64,000 nucleotides of DNA from Pseudomonas capeferrum. Lineage in GTDB: Bacteria; Pseudomonadota; Gammaproteobacteria; Pseudomonadales; Pseudomonadaceae. The notes under the pieces are model-generated. The model searched no databases, had not been told where the DNA came from, and saw only the letters and a program-made list of their open reading frames with translations. The stretch is taken from the NCBI RefSeq assembly GCF_000731675.1, contig NZ_JMIT01000002.1, positions 719,456-783,455 of the forward strand, in the 5' to 3' direction. Each line of letters begins with the position of its first letter. The stretch's first letter is position 1. The position numbers and the translations under genes were made by a program. Shown here in pieces: positions 31,361 to 39,411 of this stretch.

Positions 31361-32566
31361 ATGTTTGAACTCGACTTTTACGGCACCTTGGTAGCGGCTT
31401 CTTTAGTATTGTTATTAGGCCGTGGCCTGGTCGCACGCGTGGGTTTCTTACGCGCCTACAATATACCCGAGCCCGTCGCCGGCGGCCTGGTCGTTGCCTT
31501 TTGCCTGTTAGGGCTACGGCACTTTGATATTCACGTGCAGTTCGATACTTCCCTGCAAACCCCCTTGATGCTGGCGTTTTTCGCCACCATTGGTTTAAGC
31601 GCAGACTTTGCCAGCCTGAAAAAGGGTGGGCGTGTCGTTGCCATCTTCCTGCTCGTGGTGACCGGCCTTCTGCTGGTACAAAATGCCATGGGCATCGGGC
31701 TTGCCACGGCATTGGGCCTCGACCCGCTGATGGGCCTGCTGGCCGGCTCGGTCACCCTGTCCGGTGGCCATGGCACAGGCGCCGCCTGGGGCGCGACGTT
31801 CAGTGAGCAGTATGGCCTGGCCTCGGCCTCCGAGCTGGCGCTGGCTGCTGCAACCTTTGGCCTGGTGCTGGGCGGCCTGATCGGTGGCCCGGTCGCCCGC
31901 CTGCTGGTCAAGCGTGTTCATGCCAGCGGCATCGAGCAGGCGCAGCCACAACAACCTAGGGGCTTTGAACAACCCAACGAAGAGCGCCTGATCACCTCTT
32001 TCAGTTTTATCGAAACCCTCGCGCTGATTGCCGTCAGCTTACTCGCAGGCTCGTTGCTCAATGGCCTGTTAAAGGGAACTGCATTTGAACTGCCCACGTT
32101 TGTCTGCGTCTTGTTTGTCGGTGTCGTGTTGCGCAACGGGCTTTCAGTTTTGGGGGCGTATCGCGTGTTCGAACGTGAAGTTTCAGTATTGGGCAATGTC
32201 AGCCTTTCACTGTTCCTGGCCATTGCGCTGATGTCGCTTAAATTATGGGACCTGGCCGCGCTGGCGTTTCCGTTCTTTATGCTGCTGGCCATGCAAGCAC
32301 TGGTCATGGCCTTGTTTGCAATCTTCATTACGTTCAGGGTCATGGGCAGTAATTATGACGCGGCAGTATTGGCGGCGGGGCACTGTGGTTTCGGCCTGGG
32401 CGCCACACCGACGGCCATTGCCAACATGCAAGCGGTCACGCAGCGGTACGGGCCCTCGCATATAGCCTTTCTCGTGGTACCGATGGTGGGTGCGTTCTTC
32501 ATCGATATCATCAACGTGATCGTGATCAAGGTGTATTTGGCATTGCCCTTCTTCACCGCGCTTTAA
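31361..32566 (+). CDS. gltS: Sodium/glutamate symporter
   Basis: A 401-aa GltS-family inner-membrane carrier with about 10-11 helices and two inverted halves. Visible motifs are IPEPVAGGLV near residue 35, the pore-loop-like LSGGHGTGAAWG (about 133-144), and the second-half GHCGFGLGATPTAIANM. It imports glutamate with Na+. Several TTA leucine codons (for example in the first 20 codons and near 32040-32250) are unusual for this genome and unlike the flanking genes, suggesting later acquisition or weak codon selection. An imperfect inverted repeat (CTACGCA...TGCGTAG) lies upstream. Confidence 0.93.
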   Translation: MFELDFYGTLVAASLVLLLGRGLVARVGFLRAYNIPEPVAGGLVVAFCLLGLRHFDIHVQFDTSLQTPLMLAFFATIGLSADFASLKKGGRVVAIFLLVVTGLLLVQNAMGIGLATALGLDPLMGLLAGSVTLSGGHGTGAAWGATFSEQYGLASASELALAAATFGLVLGGLIGGPVARLLVKRVHASGIEQAQPQQPRGFEQPNEERLITSFSFIETLALIAVSLLAGSLLNGLLKGTAFELPTFVCVLFVGVVLRNGLSVLGAYRVFEREVSVLGNVSLSLFLAIALMSLKLWDLAALAFPFFMLLAMQALVMALFAIFITFRVMGSNYDAAVLAAGHCGFGLGATPTAIANMQAVTQRYGPSHIAFLVVPMVGAFFIDIINVIVIKVYLALPFFTAL

Positions 32567-32582
32567 AAACCCGTCAGCGGCA

Positions 32583-32606
32583 TGCGTGCGGCCGAACTGG
32601 CACGCA
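32583..32606. terminator. Short hairpin between convergent gltS and MFS genes
   Basis: TGCGTGC (32583-32589) pairs with GCACGCA (32600-32606). Placed between two convergent genes, it is a weak terminator candidate with no T-run. Confidence 0.35.
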
Positions 32607-32644
32607 CGCTCGGTAACCGGAATAGGCGCGTCAGCCTTGCCGAT

Positions 32645-33817
32645 TCAAGCCTGACGAACCATGGCTTCTTTGTGCCGCAACGGCGGACGCAACAGTGTGC
32701 TCAACCCCAGCAGCACGAAGGCGCCGATCATCATCACCGCCCAAGCCCAGTGCAATGAGCTGAGCTGGTCACGCACGATACCGGCGAGCAGTGGCATGCT
32801 GGCGGCGATCAGGTACCCACCACCTTGCACGAACGCCAACAGCGCGCCAGCCTTGGCAGGTGAATCCGCGTGATCCATGGCAACGATCAACGAGAGTGGG
32901 AAAAGCGCCCCAATGCCCAGGCCCAGACACACTGTGGCGAAGGCCGCCAACGCTACCGGCGCGACCATCAGGCAGGCCAACCCTGCTATCAATAGCAAAA
33001 TGACCCACACCAAGAGGTATCTGCGATCCGCAAAGCGCTGGATCAAGGATGACACGAGCAAGCCGGCGAGCACTTCGGTGACGGTCAATGCCCCCAGCAG
33101 GTAACCCGCCTCGGCTGCTGTCCACCCCAACTCGATGTAGAACGGCGGCAACCAGGCCAGCACCAAGGTGTAGGCACCTGTGCCAATGCCGAAGAACAGC
33201 AACAGCAACCAGGCCCGCGCGCTACGGTAGGGCAATGTGGCCGACACCTGTCTGCCAGGGGTCCCACGCGCTAGCAGCAGCCAGACGATCAGGGCGACCA
33301 ATGCCGGGACGGCAGCGTAGCCCAACGACAGTTGCCAGCCGAACAGGCCGGCGCCAGGTGCTGCCGTGGCGGCGGCCAACGCGGCGCCCGCCATGATACC
33401 GGTGGTGAACAAGCCCATCAGCATGCCAGCACTTTGCGGATGGCTGCCCTTGAGGAACGCCGGCATCAGCGCCTGAATGATCGCAATGCCGATACCACCC
33501 AGTGCCGCTGTGGCGATGAGCGCTTCGGCAGTGCTGACGTAGGCGCGTGCAGCGCAGCTCAGCGCAATCAGCACAATGCCTGCAGCCACGCCCTTGGTCT
33601 CACCGACCAGACGCAGCAGCCAGGGGCCGGACAACGCGAACACGCCCATCATCATCACCGGCAAGGTCGTCAGCAGGCCGGCTTGGGTGTTGCTCAGCCC
33701 CAGGTCGTGCTGCAGCAATTGCAGCAGCGGGCCGATGGCAGCCATGACCGGGCGCAGGTTCAAGCCGATCAGTATCGCCAGCAACCCGACGCAGGCTTTG
33801 TTGGGGGTATCAGTCAT
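32645..33817 (-). CDS. MFS transporter, CynX/NimT family
   Basis: A 390-aa 12-helix major-facilitator protein. The N-terminal GLNLRPVMAAIGPLL and LSNTQAGLLTTLPV segments are typical of the CynX/NimT (cyanate, 2-nitroimidazole) subfamily; the substrate is unknown. The ATG at 33817 overlaps the stop of the alpha/beta-hydrolase gene by 8 bp, so both are co-translated. The two-gene unit is divergent from a MarR regulator. The open frame 5' of this start is antisense-like and arginine-rich, so it was excluded. Confidence 0.88.
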   Translation of the reverse strand: MTDTPNKACVGLLAILIGLNLRPVMAAIGPLLQLLQHDLGLSNTQAGLLTTLPVMMMGVFALSGPWLLRLVGETKGVAAGIVLIALSCAARAYVSTAEALIATAALGGIGIAIIQALMPAFLKGSHPQSAGMLMGLFTTGIMAGAALAAATAAPGAGLFGWQLSLGYAAVPALVALIVWLLLARGTPGRQVSATLPYRSARAWLLLLFFGIGTGAYTLVLAWLPPFYIELGWTAAEAGYLLGALTVTEVLAGLLVSSLIQRFADRRYLLVWVILLLIAGLACLMVAPVALAAFATVCLGLGIGALFPLSLIVAMDHADSPAKAGALLAFVQGGGYLIAASMPLLAGIVRDQLSSLHWAWAVMMIGAFVLLGLSTLLRPPLRHKEAMVRQA

Positions 33818-34622
33818 GATGGAGGGGCTCCTGCAGGAACGCACCGGTTGCCTGGTTGAATGCCTGTGCGAGCGGTACGTTGAATACGTGCCCCTCGCCC
33901 GCGAGGGTGGCCAGGCGAGCGTGACCGATGTTGTTGCAGATGGCTTCGGCTTCGGCGCTCGGGCTGATCGGGTCAAATTCTGCGGCGAGTACCAGTGTGG
34001 CGGCCTGAATGCGTTGCAAATGGCCAGTCAGGTCGTACTGCTTCATGCCCTCGCACCAGCGGATCTGGTTGTGCGCCCGTAACTGCGCAGCCTGGGCGTG
34101 CCACGCCTGGTAAAGCCGCTGACCACGGGGCGAGGCGGCGAAGTCCGCACCGACCAATGCGGGCCAGCTCGACTTGAAGTGTTTAAGGCAACCATCCTGC
34201 TTGCCCAAGGCGGCCGCCCACTCGCTGAGCAGTCCCTTGCGATGTGCAGTGTTCATGCTGGCGAACGTGCCGGCAACGATCAGTTTCTCTACTGCGTGCG
34301 GGGCATGACAGGCCATCTCAAGGGCCACCATGCCCCCCAGGGACAAGCCGACCAGCTGGACGCTGTCGAGCCCGAGGTGGTCCAGCAGCGCCAGTATTTC
34401 CAAAGCTTGGGCATGGGCGGTGATGCCTTCGGGGGCATCACTGGATGCACCGTGCCCTAGCAGGTCGGGTACGATGACACGGTGCCCGAGGCCAAGCAGC
34501 GCGCTGAGCTGCGGCATCCACGCCCTGCCGCTGTTGGCAAAGCCATGCAGCAGGAGCACAGGGCTGCCTGAGCCGGTGTCATGATAATAGTGACGGTGCT
34601 GTCCATGTATGAAAAAAGCCAT
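33810..34622 (-). CDS. Alpha/beta-fold hydrolase
   Basis: A 270-aa hydrolase with a complete catalytic triad: Ser94 in GLSLGG, Asp218 in AAEFDPISP and His246 in GEGHVFN. The oxyanion motif LLLHGFANSGRAW is present. There is no signal peptide, so it is cytoplasmic. It resembles the esterase / 3-oxoadipate enol-lactonase-like group, but the substrate cannot be assigned. It is the first gene of a hydrolase-MFS pair, divergent from a MarR-family regulator that probably controls it. Confidence 0.85.
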   Translation of the reverse strand: MAFFIHGQHRHYYHDTGSGSPVLLLHGFANSGRAWMPQLSALLGLGHRVIVPDLLGHGASSDAPEGITAHAQALEILALLDHLGLDSVQLVGLSLGGMVALEMACHAPHAVEKLIVAGTFASMNTAHRKGLLSEWAAALGKQDGCLKHFKSSWPALVGADFAASPRGQRLYQAWHAQAAQLRAHNQIRWCEGMKQYDLTGHLQRIQAATLVLAAEFDPISPSAEAEAICNNIGHARLATLAGEGHVFNVPLAQAFNQATGAFLQEPLHHD

Positions 34623-34661
34623 GCTGCCTCCTGATCCTTGAGCTTCATCGCGCCAAGATAA

Positions 34662-34673
34662 CTTAACGTTAAG
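34662..34673. promoter_or_regulatory. Palindromic operator candidate between hydrolase and marR
   Basis: CTTAACGTTAAG is a perfect 12-bp palindrome in the 110-bp divergent region, followed by another TTAA at 34678-34681. Position and symmetry fit a MarR-family operator controlling both directions; the binding protein is inferred. Confidence 0.6.
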
Positions 34674-34732
34674 ATTGTTAAAAGGCGCGGGGGTTCAGAA
34701 GGTGCGTTGGTTAAACATTTCCAGGTTCAACG

Positions 34733-35251
34733 ATGAGTGCAGCAATGAACGATCATGTCGATTTCGTCGTCGCGCAGTGGGCGCAGGCGATGCCTTCCGT
34801 GGATGTTTCCTCCATGGAAATCTTTGGCCGAATGGCGCGTATCAGCAAGCACCTGGAGCGCATGCGTGCAGAAGCCCTGGCGCAGTATGGCTTCAAAGAG
34901 GGCGAATTCGACGTCCTGGCAACCTTGCGCCGTGCAGGGGCACCCTACCGCCTGACGCCAACCGAGCTGTATCGCTCGTTGCTGATAACGTCCGGCGCGA
35001 TGACCAACCGCTTGACGAGACTGGAAAGCGCCGGGATGGTCGAGCGCATTGCCGACAATCAAGACAAGCGCAGCTCCCAAGTGGCCCTCACAGCACAGGG
35101 CAAGGCATTGATTGATAAGGCAGTCCTTACCCATACTGAGATCCAGGAGCTGGTACTGGCCCCCCTGAGCGCCGAGCAGCGTGAACTATTCGCGCAGTTG
35201 TTGAAGCAAATGCTCGCTCATCTGCCAGGTGAGGGTGCGCCCAGGCAATGA
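34733..35251 (+). CDS. MarR-family transcriptional regulator
   Basis: A 172-aa winged-helix regulator. The DNA-binding core is LTPTELYRSLLITSGAMTNRLTRLESAGMVERIADNQDKRSSQVALT (about 75-125), with the wing Asp/Arg pair D-x-R-S conserved. It has dimerisation helices at both ends. A second possible start lies at 34745. It is divergent from the hydrolase/MFS pair with a palindrome between them, and 26 bp ahead of a LysR gene on the same strand that seems to belong to the next unit. Confidence 0.9.
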   Translation: MSAAMNDHVDFVVAQWAQAMPSVDVSSMEIFGRMARISKHLERMRAEALAQYGFKEGEFDVLATLRRAGAPYRLTPTELYRSLLITSGAMTNRLTRLESAGMVERIADNQDKRSSQVALTAQGKALIDKAVLTHTEIQELVLAPLSAEQRELFAQLLKQMLAHLPGEGAPRQ

Positions 35252-35276
35252 ACTGGAAAATTCAGGAGGAATTTTC

Positions 35277-36215
35277 ATGCTTCACAGCAATTACCTGAAG
35301 CAATTGGATCTGCAGGACATCGTGGTGTTCATCAACCTGCTCGAACTGCGCAGCGCCAAGCGGACTGCCGAATTGATGAATATCAGCCAGCCCACCGTCA
35401 GTTATTGCCTGAAGCGCCTGCGCGGGTGCTTCGACGACACCCTGTTCTCGTCTTCGCAAGGGGTGCTGAAACCCACCACCAAAGCGGAAAAGATTGCGCC
35501 GTACCTTCGCGTGGTGGTCGAGTCCGTAAACCGCTGCGCCGAGGACGACAGCAGCGCCTCGCCACAAGCACAGCGCAAGATCTGGCGCATCTGCGCGCCC
35601 GAGTATTTCGAACTTTCCTTCTTGCCGCAGGCGCTGGCGGTACTGTCACGTACACACGGCAATACCTCGCTGCACCTCGATCGCTTAAGCCGTGACCTGC
35701 CGGTGGACCGGCTGATTTCAGGCGACATCGACATTGCCATCGGCTTCGGCCCGGGCTATCACCAGATGCACCCCGAGCTGCAATGGCAACCGGTGCTCAG
35801 TGATGATTTCGTGTGCGTGACCAGCCAAGGCATGCTGGCCAGTGAAGAGGCCATGAGCCTGGACGAGTTCTGTGCTTCGCCCCATGTGTTCCCGACACCG
35901 TGGATATCGGAAAAGAACATGGTCGACAGCTGGCTGGACAAGGTTGGCCGATCACGCAACGTGCTGGTGCGCGCCAATGGTTATCAGGCCTGCGTGAATA
36001 TTGTGGCCGCCGTGCCAGCCACGGTGGCACTGCCCGCACGCCTGTTGCCGCACCTGCGCATCGCACCTGGGCTGAAGGTCTGCACACCGCCGCTGGGCTT
36101 CCCCAGTTTCACCCTCGACATGATCTGGTCGCGCGATCGCAGCGACAGCAAGGATATTTCCAGCCTGCGCGCACTGGTCGAAGCGGTGGCGCAAACGCTG
36201 TTGACGGAACGATGA
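35277..36215 (+). CDS. LysR-family transcriptional regulator
   Basis: A 312-aa LysR-type regulator. An N-terminal winged HTH (LDLQDIVVFINLLELRSAKR..., ISQPTVSYCLKRLR, about residues 10-70) precedes a substrate-binding-like effector domain (about 95-305). The ATG at 35277 has AGGAGGAA 5-6 nt upstream, a strong site that decides the start. It lies directly upstream and in the same direction as the oxygenase-ligase-hemolysin-family-exporter unit, which it probably regulates. Confidence 0.9.
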   Translation: MLHSNYLKQLDLQDIVVFINLLELRSAKRTAELMNISQPTVSYCLKRLRGCFDDTLFSSSQGVLKPTTKAEKIAPYLRVVVESVNRCAEDDSSASPQAQRKIWRICAPEYFELSFLPQALAVLSRTHGNTSLHLDRLSRDLPVDRLISGDIDIAIGFGPGYHQMHPELQWQPVLSDDFVCVTSQGMLASEEAMSLDEFCASPHVFPTPWISEKNMVDSWLDKVGRSRNVLVRANGYQACVNIVAAVPATVALPARLLPHLRIAPGLKVCTPPLGFPSFTLDMIWSRDRSDSKDISSLRALVEAVAQTLLTER

Positions 36216-36225
36216 CCCCGCTTTA

Positions 36226-36252
36226 TTAAATTTTCCCAGGGCGTTTAAATTT
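36226..36252. promoter_or_regulatory. Direct repeat in the oxygenase-operon leader
   Basis: TTAAATTT occurs at 36226-36233 and again at 36245-36252, 19 bp apart, in the AT-rich 127-bp gap before the oxygenase gene. It could be a pair of half-sites for the LysR regulator or part of the promoter. Assignment is tentative. Confidence 0.35.
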
Positions 36253-36342
36253 CTTAAAACCAGCAGCTTGTTCTTTTCACTTACTGTGAGGTTATCGGGT
36301 AGCGATGTTCTACCTGACCCACAGTTCAAGGAGGAATAAGTC

Positions 36343-37275
36343 ATGCTGGCGCACGTACAATCCACGGTGTTTCCGTTCTATCGACAACCGACACCGTGCT
36401 ACGGTTTCGAATGTATCTATGCCGTCGACCGCGCCCTGCGGGTAGGCGATTCGATCAACAGTGCGACACTCTATGAAGACCTCGCCCACAGTGGCGCCAT
36501 TATCTACCGCGACTTTGCCGATACACTGCCGGACTTCAACGAGTTCGTCAGCGCGCATTCCGCTCGCGTGACATTCGACCCTGCCCGCAAAGCCGCTACG
36601 TCCAACACGGCAGAAATCGAGGCCGGTGTGAATGAAATGGGGCTGCACCGTGAGAACGGTAACTTGCCATTCAACCCCGACCTGCAGTGGTTCTACTGCC
36701 TGGAGCCTGCAGCAGTGGGCTCTGAAACGACCTTGTGCGACGGCCAACGCGTACTGTTCGACTTGTCTGCGAAAACCCGAAAGTGTTTTGAGAACCGCGA
36801 GATTCGTTACAGCCGGCGCATCCCCTGGAACAATGTAAAACGTTTTCTGAGCATTGAACTGCAACTGCCCATCGATGACATCACCGACGAGCACTTGCAC
36901 CAAGTCAATCAACAGGTCAGTGGCCAAACCTATCGCCGCATCGATCAGAACCTGATTGCGTCCGAACTGATTATCTCGGCGGTTGAAACCAGTTGCTTCA
37001 GCGGCAAGCAAGCGTTTTGCAATTCAATGCTCGGCCCCAGCGTCAACTATGAACCGCCGCTTATCACCTGGGCCGATGGCGAGGATATCGCCCTGGATAT
37101 ATGGGACGAGATCAAAGAAGTGACCGCCCGCAATACGTATAGCCACTTCTGGCAGAAGGGCGACCTGGTGGTAATCGACAACACGCGCGTGATGCACGGG
37201 CGCCGGCGCCTGGATGACCCCTCTCGGCGCATATTCGGCGCGCAAAGCTATCGCATTGGAGGTATCGGCCAATGA
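36343..37275 (+). CDS. Fe(II)/2-oxoglutarate-dependent oxygenase (TauD/SyrP-like)
   Basis: A 310-aa TauD/clavaminate-synthase-like dioxygenase. The iron facial triad is visible as H102-R-E104 in GLHRENGNLPF and H285 in VIDNTRVMHGRRR. Arg295 or Arg296 is the likely 2-oxoglutarate carboxylate ligand. An HxE rather than HxD motif, and the WFYCLEPAAVGSETTLCDG strand, resemble amino-acid or carrier-bound-substrate hydroxylases of secondary metabolism more than taurine dioxygenase. AAGGAGGAATAAGTC precedes the ATG. Its stop overlaps the ligase start (ATGA), so the two are translationally coupled. The substrate is unknown. Confidence 0.87.
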   Translation: MLAHVQSTVFPFYRQPTPCYGFECIYAVDRALRVGDSINSATLYEDLAHSGAIIYRDFADTLPDFNEFVSAHSARVTFDPARKAATSNTAEIEAGVNEMGLHRENGNLPFNPDLQWFYCLEPAAVGSETTLCDGQRVLFDLSAKTRKCFENREIRYSRRIPWNNVKRFLSIELQLPIDDITDEHLHQVNQQVSGQTYRRIDQNLIASELIISAVETSCFSGKQAFCNSMLGPSVNYEPPLITWADGEDIALDIWDEIKEVTARNTYSHFWQKGDLVVIDNTRVMHGRRRLDDPSRRIFGAQSYRIGGIGQ

Positions 37276-38753
37276 TCAGCCAAAAAATGCAGGACTACCT
37301 GGCCGCCACCCCAGACCGCGTAGTGATCAAGGAAATGAACGGTCGCGCCTACACCTTGCACGAGTTACGCCGTGACGTGATGCGACTGGCCAGTGCACTG
37401 GAAGGGCGGGTTGGCCGCTGCGAACGCAAAGTGTTTGGCATCGCCATGCGCTCTTGCTACGAGTGGGTGTACACCTTGTTGGCGATCCAAAAAGTAGGCG
37501 GTGTGTTGCTGCCGGTGCCCATCGAATTTTCCGACGACCAGATCGGCAGCCTACTGGGCAAAGCCGCGGCAGTGTTCGTCAGCGATGAGCAAACCGCCGG
37601 CCGCCTGCACGCTATTCTGCCGGACAAGGCGTGCTTCATCCCCGCGCAACTCATGCACGACACCATCGGTGACGAGTGGCGCCAGGAGGACGAGCTCATC
37701 CCGGACGGGATTGTTTCGATCATCCACACGTCGGGCACCACCTCCAAACCCAAAGGGGTGATGATCCGCGACGAGGCAGTCGGGCTGCTGGTCGATAACG
37801 TGATGAAGCGTCTGCCACAACAGCCGCTGCACTACTTCTCGATCGTCCCCATGAGTTTGCTGATCGAGCAGGTGCTGGGGGTGTTCATCCCGATTCTCTC
37901 GGGCGGCACATTGACCCTCATGCCCGAAGGCATGACCGAATACGGCGCAGCCAGCGGCAACGCACGGCAGTACCTGCAGCTGATTGCGCCCAACCAGCCG
38001 AACTTCCTGTACCTGCCGCCCAAGCTACTGGAAGAGGCCAACCTGCTGCTCGAGCACTGCTCGGTCGAGGAACTGTTCGGGCCACAATGCCCGCACATCA
38101 TCACCGGCGGCGCGAAAATTCCGGTGACGGTCCTGGAAGCCCTGGATGCGCACGGCGTACAGGTGTTCGAAGCCTATGGCCTGAGCGAGAACTCTTCGAT
38201 CATTTCGCTCAACTCACCGGCGCAACGGCGTATCGGGTCGGCAGGCACCTTGCTCGATGGTATCGAACCCAAGCTGGTCGACGGTGAACTGCTGGTCCGC
38301 ACGCCGACCCTCTGTGCCGGTTACTACAACGCCGACGATACAGCCTGCGACCTGTCCGACGGTTATCTGCATACCGGCGATATCGCCGAATTTCGCGACG
38401 GCTATCTGTACATCACCGGCCGCAAGAAGCACGTGATCATCCTGTCTACCGCACGCAACATCTCGCCCGAGTGGGTCGAGAACGTCTACAAGGAGAGCGC
38501 CCTGGTAGACGACATGATCGTCATGGGTGAAGGCAAGGACGAGCCCTGCGCCATCGTCTTGAGCAGCGCCTGCGCAGACTCGGTCCGCCAGGAAATGGCG
38601 CGCCTGGAGCACCGGCTCGCCGACTTTGCCAGGGTCAGGCAGATTCGCGTCATCGCTGACATCGCCACCTTCCGTGATCAGTTCTACACGGTCACGGGGC
38701 GGCCACGCAGGGCCGAGATCGAAGCCCGGTTCATCGATCAGATGTACGCCTGA
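37272..38753 (+). CDS. AMP-forming ligase (adenylating enzyme)
   Basis: A 493-aa ANL-superfamily enzyme. It carries the P-loop IIHTSGTTSKPKGV (about residues 152-165), the A5-type YGLSENS, the A7 Asp in YLHTGD, and the A8 hinge ITGRKKHVIILSTARNISPEW typical of fatty acyl-CoA/acyl-ACP ligases. The C-terminal A10 segment reads VTGRPRRAE (474-482), so the usual catalytic lysine position appears to be Arg477. There is no carrier domain. It probably activates a carboxylic acid as an adenylate for transfer by a neighbour. It overlaps the oxygenase gene by 4 bp and precedes the hemolysin-family gene by 10 bp. Confidence 0.88.
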   Translation: MISQKMQDYLAATPDRVVIKEMNGRAYTLHELRRDVMRLASALEGRVGRCERKVFGIAMRSCYEWVYTLLAIQKVGGVLLPVPIEFSDDQIGSLLGKAAAVFVSDEQTAGRLHAILPDKACFIPAQLMHDTIGDEWRQEDELIPDGIVSIIHTSGTTSKPKGVMIRDEAVGLLVDNVMKRLPQQPLHYFSIVPMSLLIEQVLGVFIPILSGGTLTLMPEGMTEYGAASGNARQYLQLIAPNQPNFLYLPPKLLEEANLLLEHCSVEELFGPQCPHIITGGAKIPVTVLEALDAHGVQVFEAYGLSENSSIISLNSPAQRRIGSAGTLLDGIEPKLVDGELLVRTPTLCAGYYNADDTACDLSDGYLHTGDIAEFRDGYLYITGRKKHVIILSTARNISPEWVENVYKESALVDDMIVMGEGKDEPCAIVLSSACADSVRQEMARLEHRLADFARVRQIRVIADIATFRDQFYTVTGRPRRAEIEARFIDQMYA

Positions 38754-38763
38754 GGAAGCCATC

Positions 38764-39363
38764 ATGTACATCGTGCGTAATTTCTACAAAGGCCGACCTG
38801 GCTACCGATGCCTGCAGGAAGCGGTACGTGCCCACTACCTCAAGCACTATGGCGCGACACCAGAGCCACAGCCCGATCTGTTCGTCTGCCTGACCGGCGC
38901 CAACGGTGGGGCCCCAGGTTATGCCTGTGCGGGGATCAGCTACGGCGATTCCGGCAAGCTGTTCAGCGAGTACTACCTGGACCAGAGCCTGGATGAGCGC
39001 TACCACATCGATCGGGCACGCATTGCCGAAGTTGGCGCGTTCGCCTCGTTTCATAGCGGTAGCGGGGCCGGGAAGTACCTGCTCAACAACGTGATCAAGA
39101 CACTGGCCCTGCGAAATTTCGGCTTGGTGGTGCTGACCGCCACCGAGCAGGTGCGGCAGTTGCTGATCCCCCTCGTAGACACCCTCGAGGACCTGGGCGG
39201 TGCCGACCGCAACAGGCTCAGGGACCCTGGCGTCAATTGGGGCAACTACTACGACCACGGACCACGGGTGGTGGCTTCGCGCCTGTCTGCGCCGAGTACC
39301 TGGGGCAATGCCCCCGCCCTGGCGCTGAGCCAGCCGCATTTCACCTGCCAGGCATCCGCCTGA
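38764..39363 (+). CDS. 'Thermostable hemolysin' family protein, GNAT-like
   Basis: A 199-aa protein of the family named after the Vibrio thermostable delta hemolysin (PF12261-like). The hallmark segment is visible: a C-A-G-I-S-Y-G strand, then KLFSEYYLDQSLDERY, RARIAEVGAFAS and LVVLTATEQVRQLL. There is no signal peptide or pore-forming feature. To my recollection the family is placed with GNAT acyltransferase folds, so an acyl-transfer role using the ligase product is more plausible here than hemolysis (inference). GAGGA precedes the ATG at 38764, 10 bp after the ligase. Confidence 0.8.
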   Translation: MYIVRNFYKGRPGYRCLQEAVRAHYLKHYGATPEPQPDLFVCLTGANGGAPGYACAGISYGDSGKLFSEYYLDQSLDERYHIDRARIAEVGAFASFHSGSGAGKYLLNNVIKTLALRNFGLVVLTATEQVRQLLIPLVDTLEDLGGADRNRLRDPGVNWGNYYDHGPRVVASRLSAPSTWGNAPALALSQPHFTCQASA

Positions 39364-39411
39364 CCACATCTGGCTCCGGGCATGGCCGTGCCCGGAGCAC
39401 TGGAGGTAACC

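Noticed and set aside
38764..39363. Treating the hemolysin-family protein as a secreted toxin
   Set aside because: It has no signal peptide, membrane-active segment or secretion genes nearby; its setting is biosynthetic.
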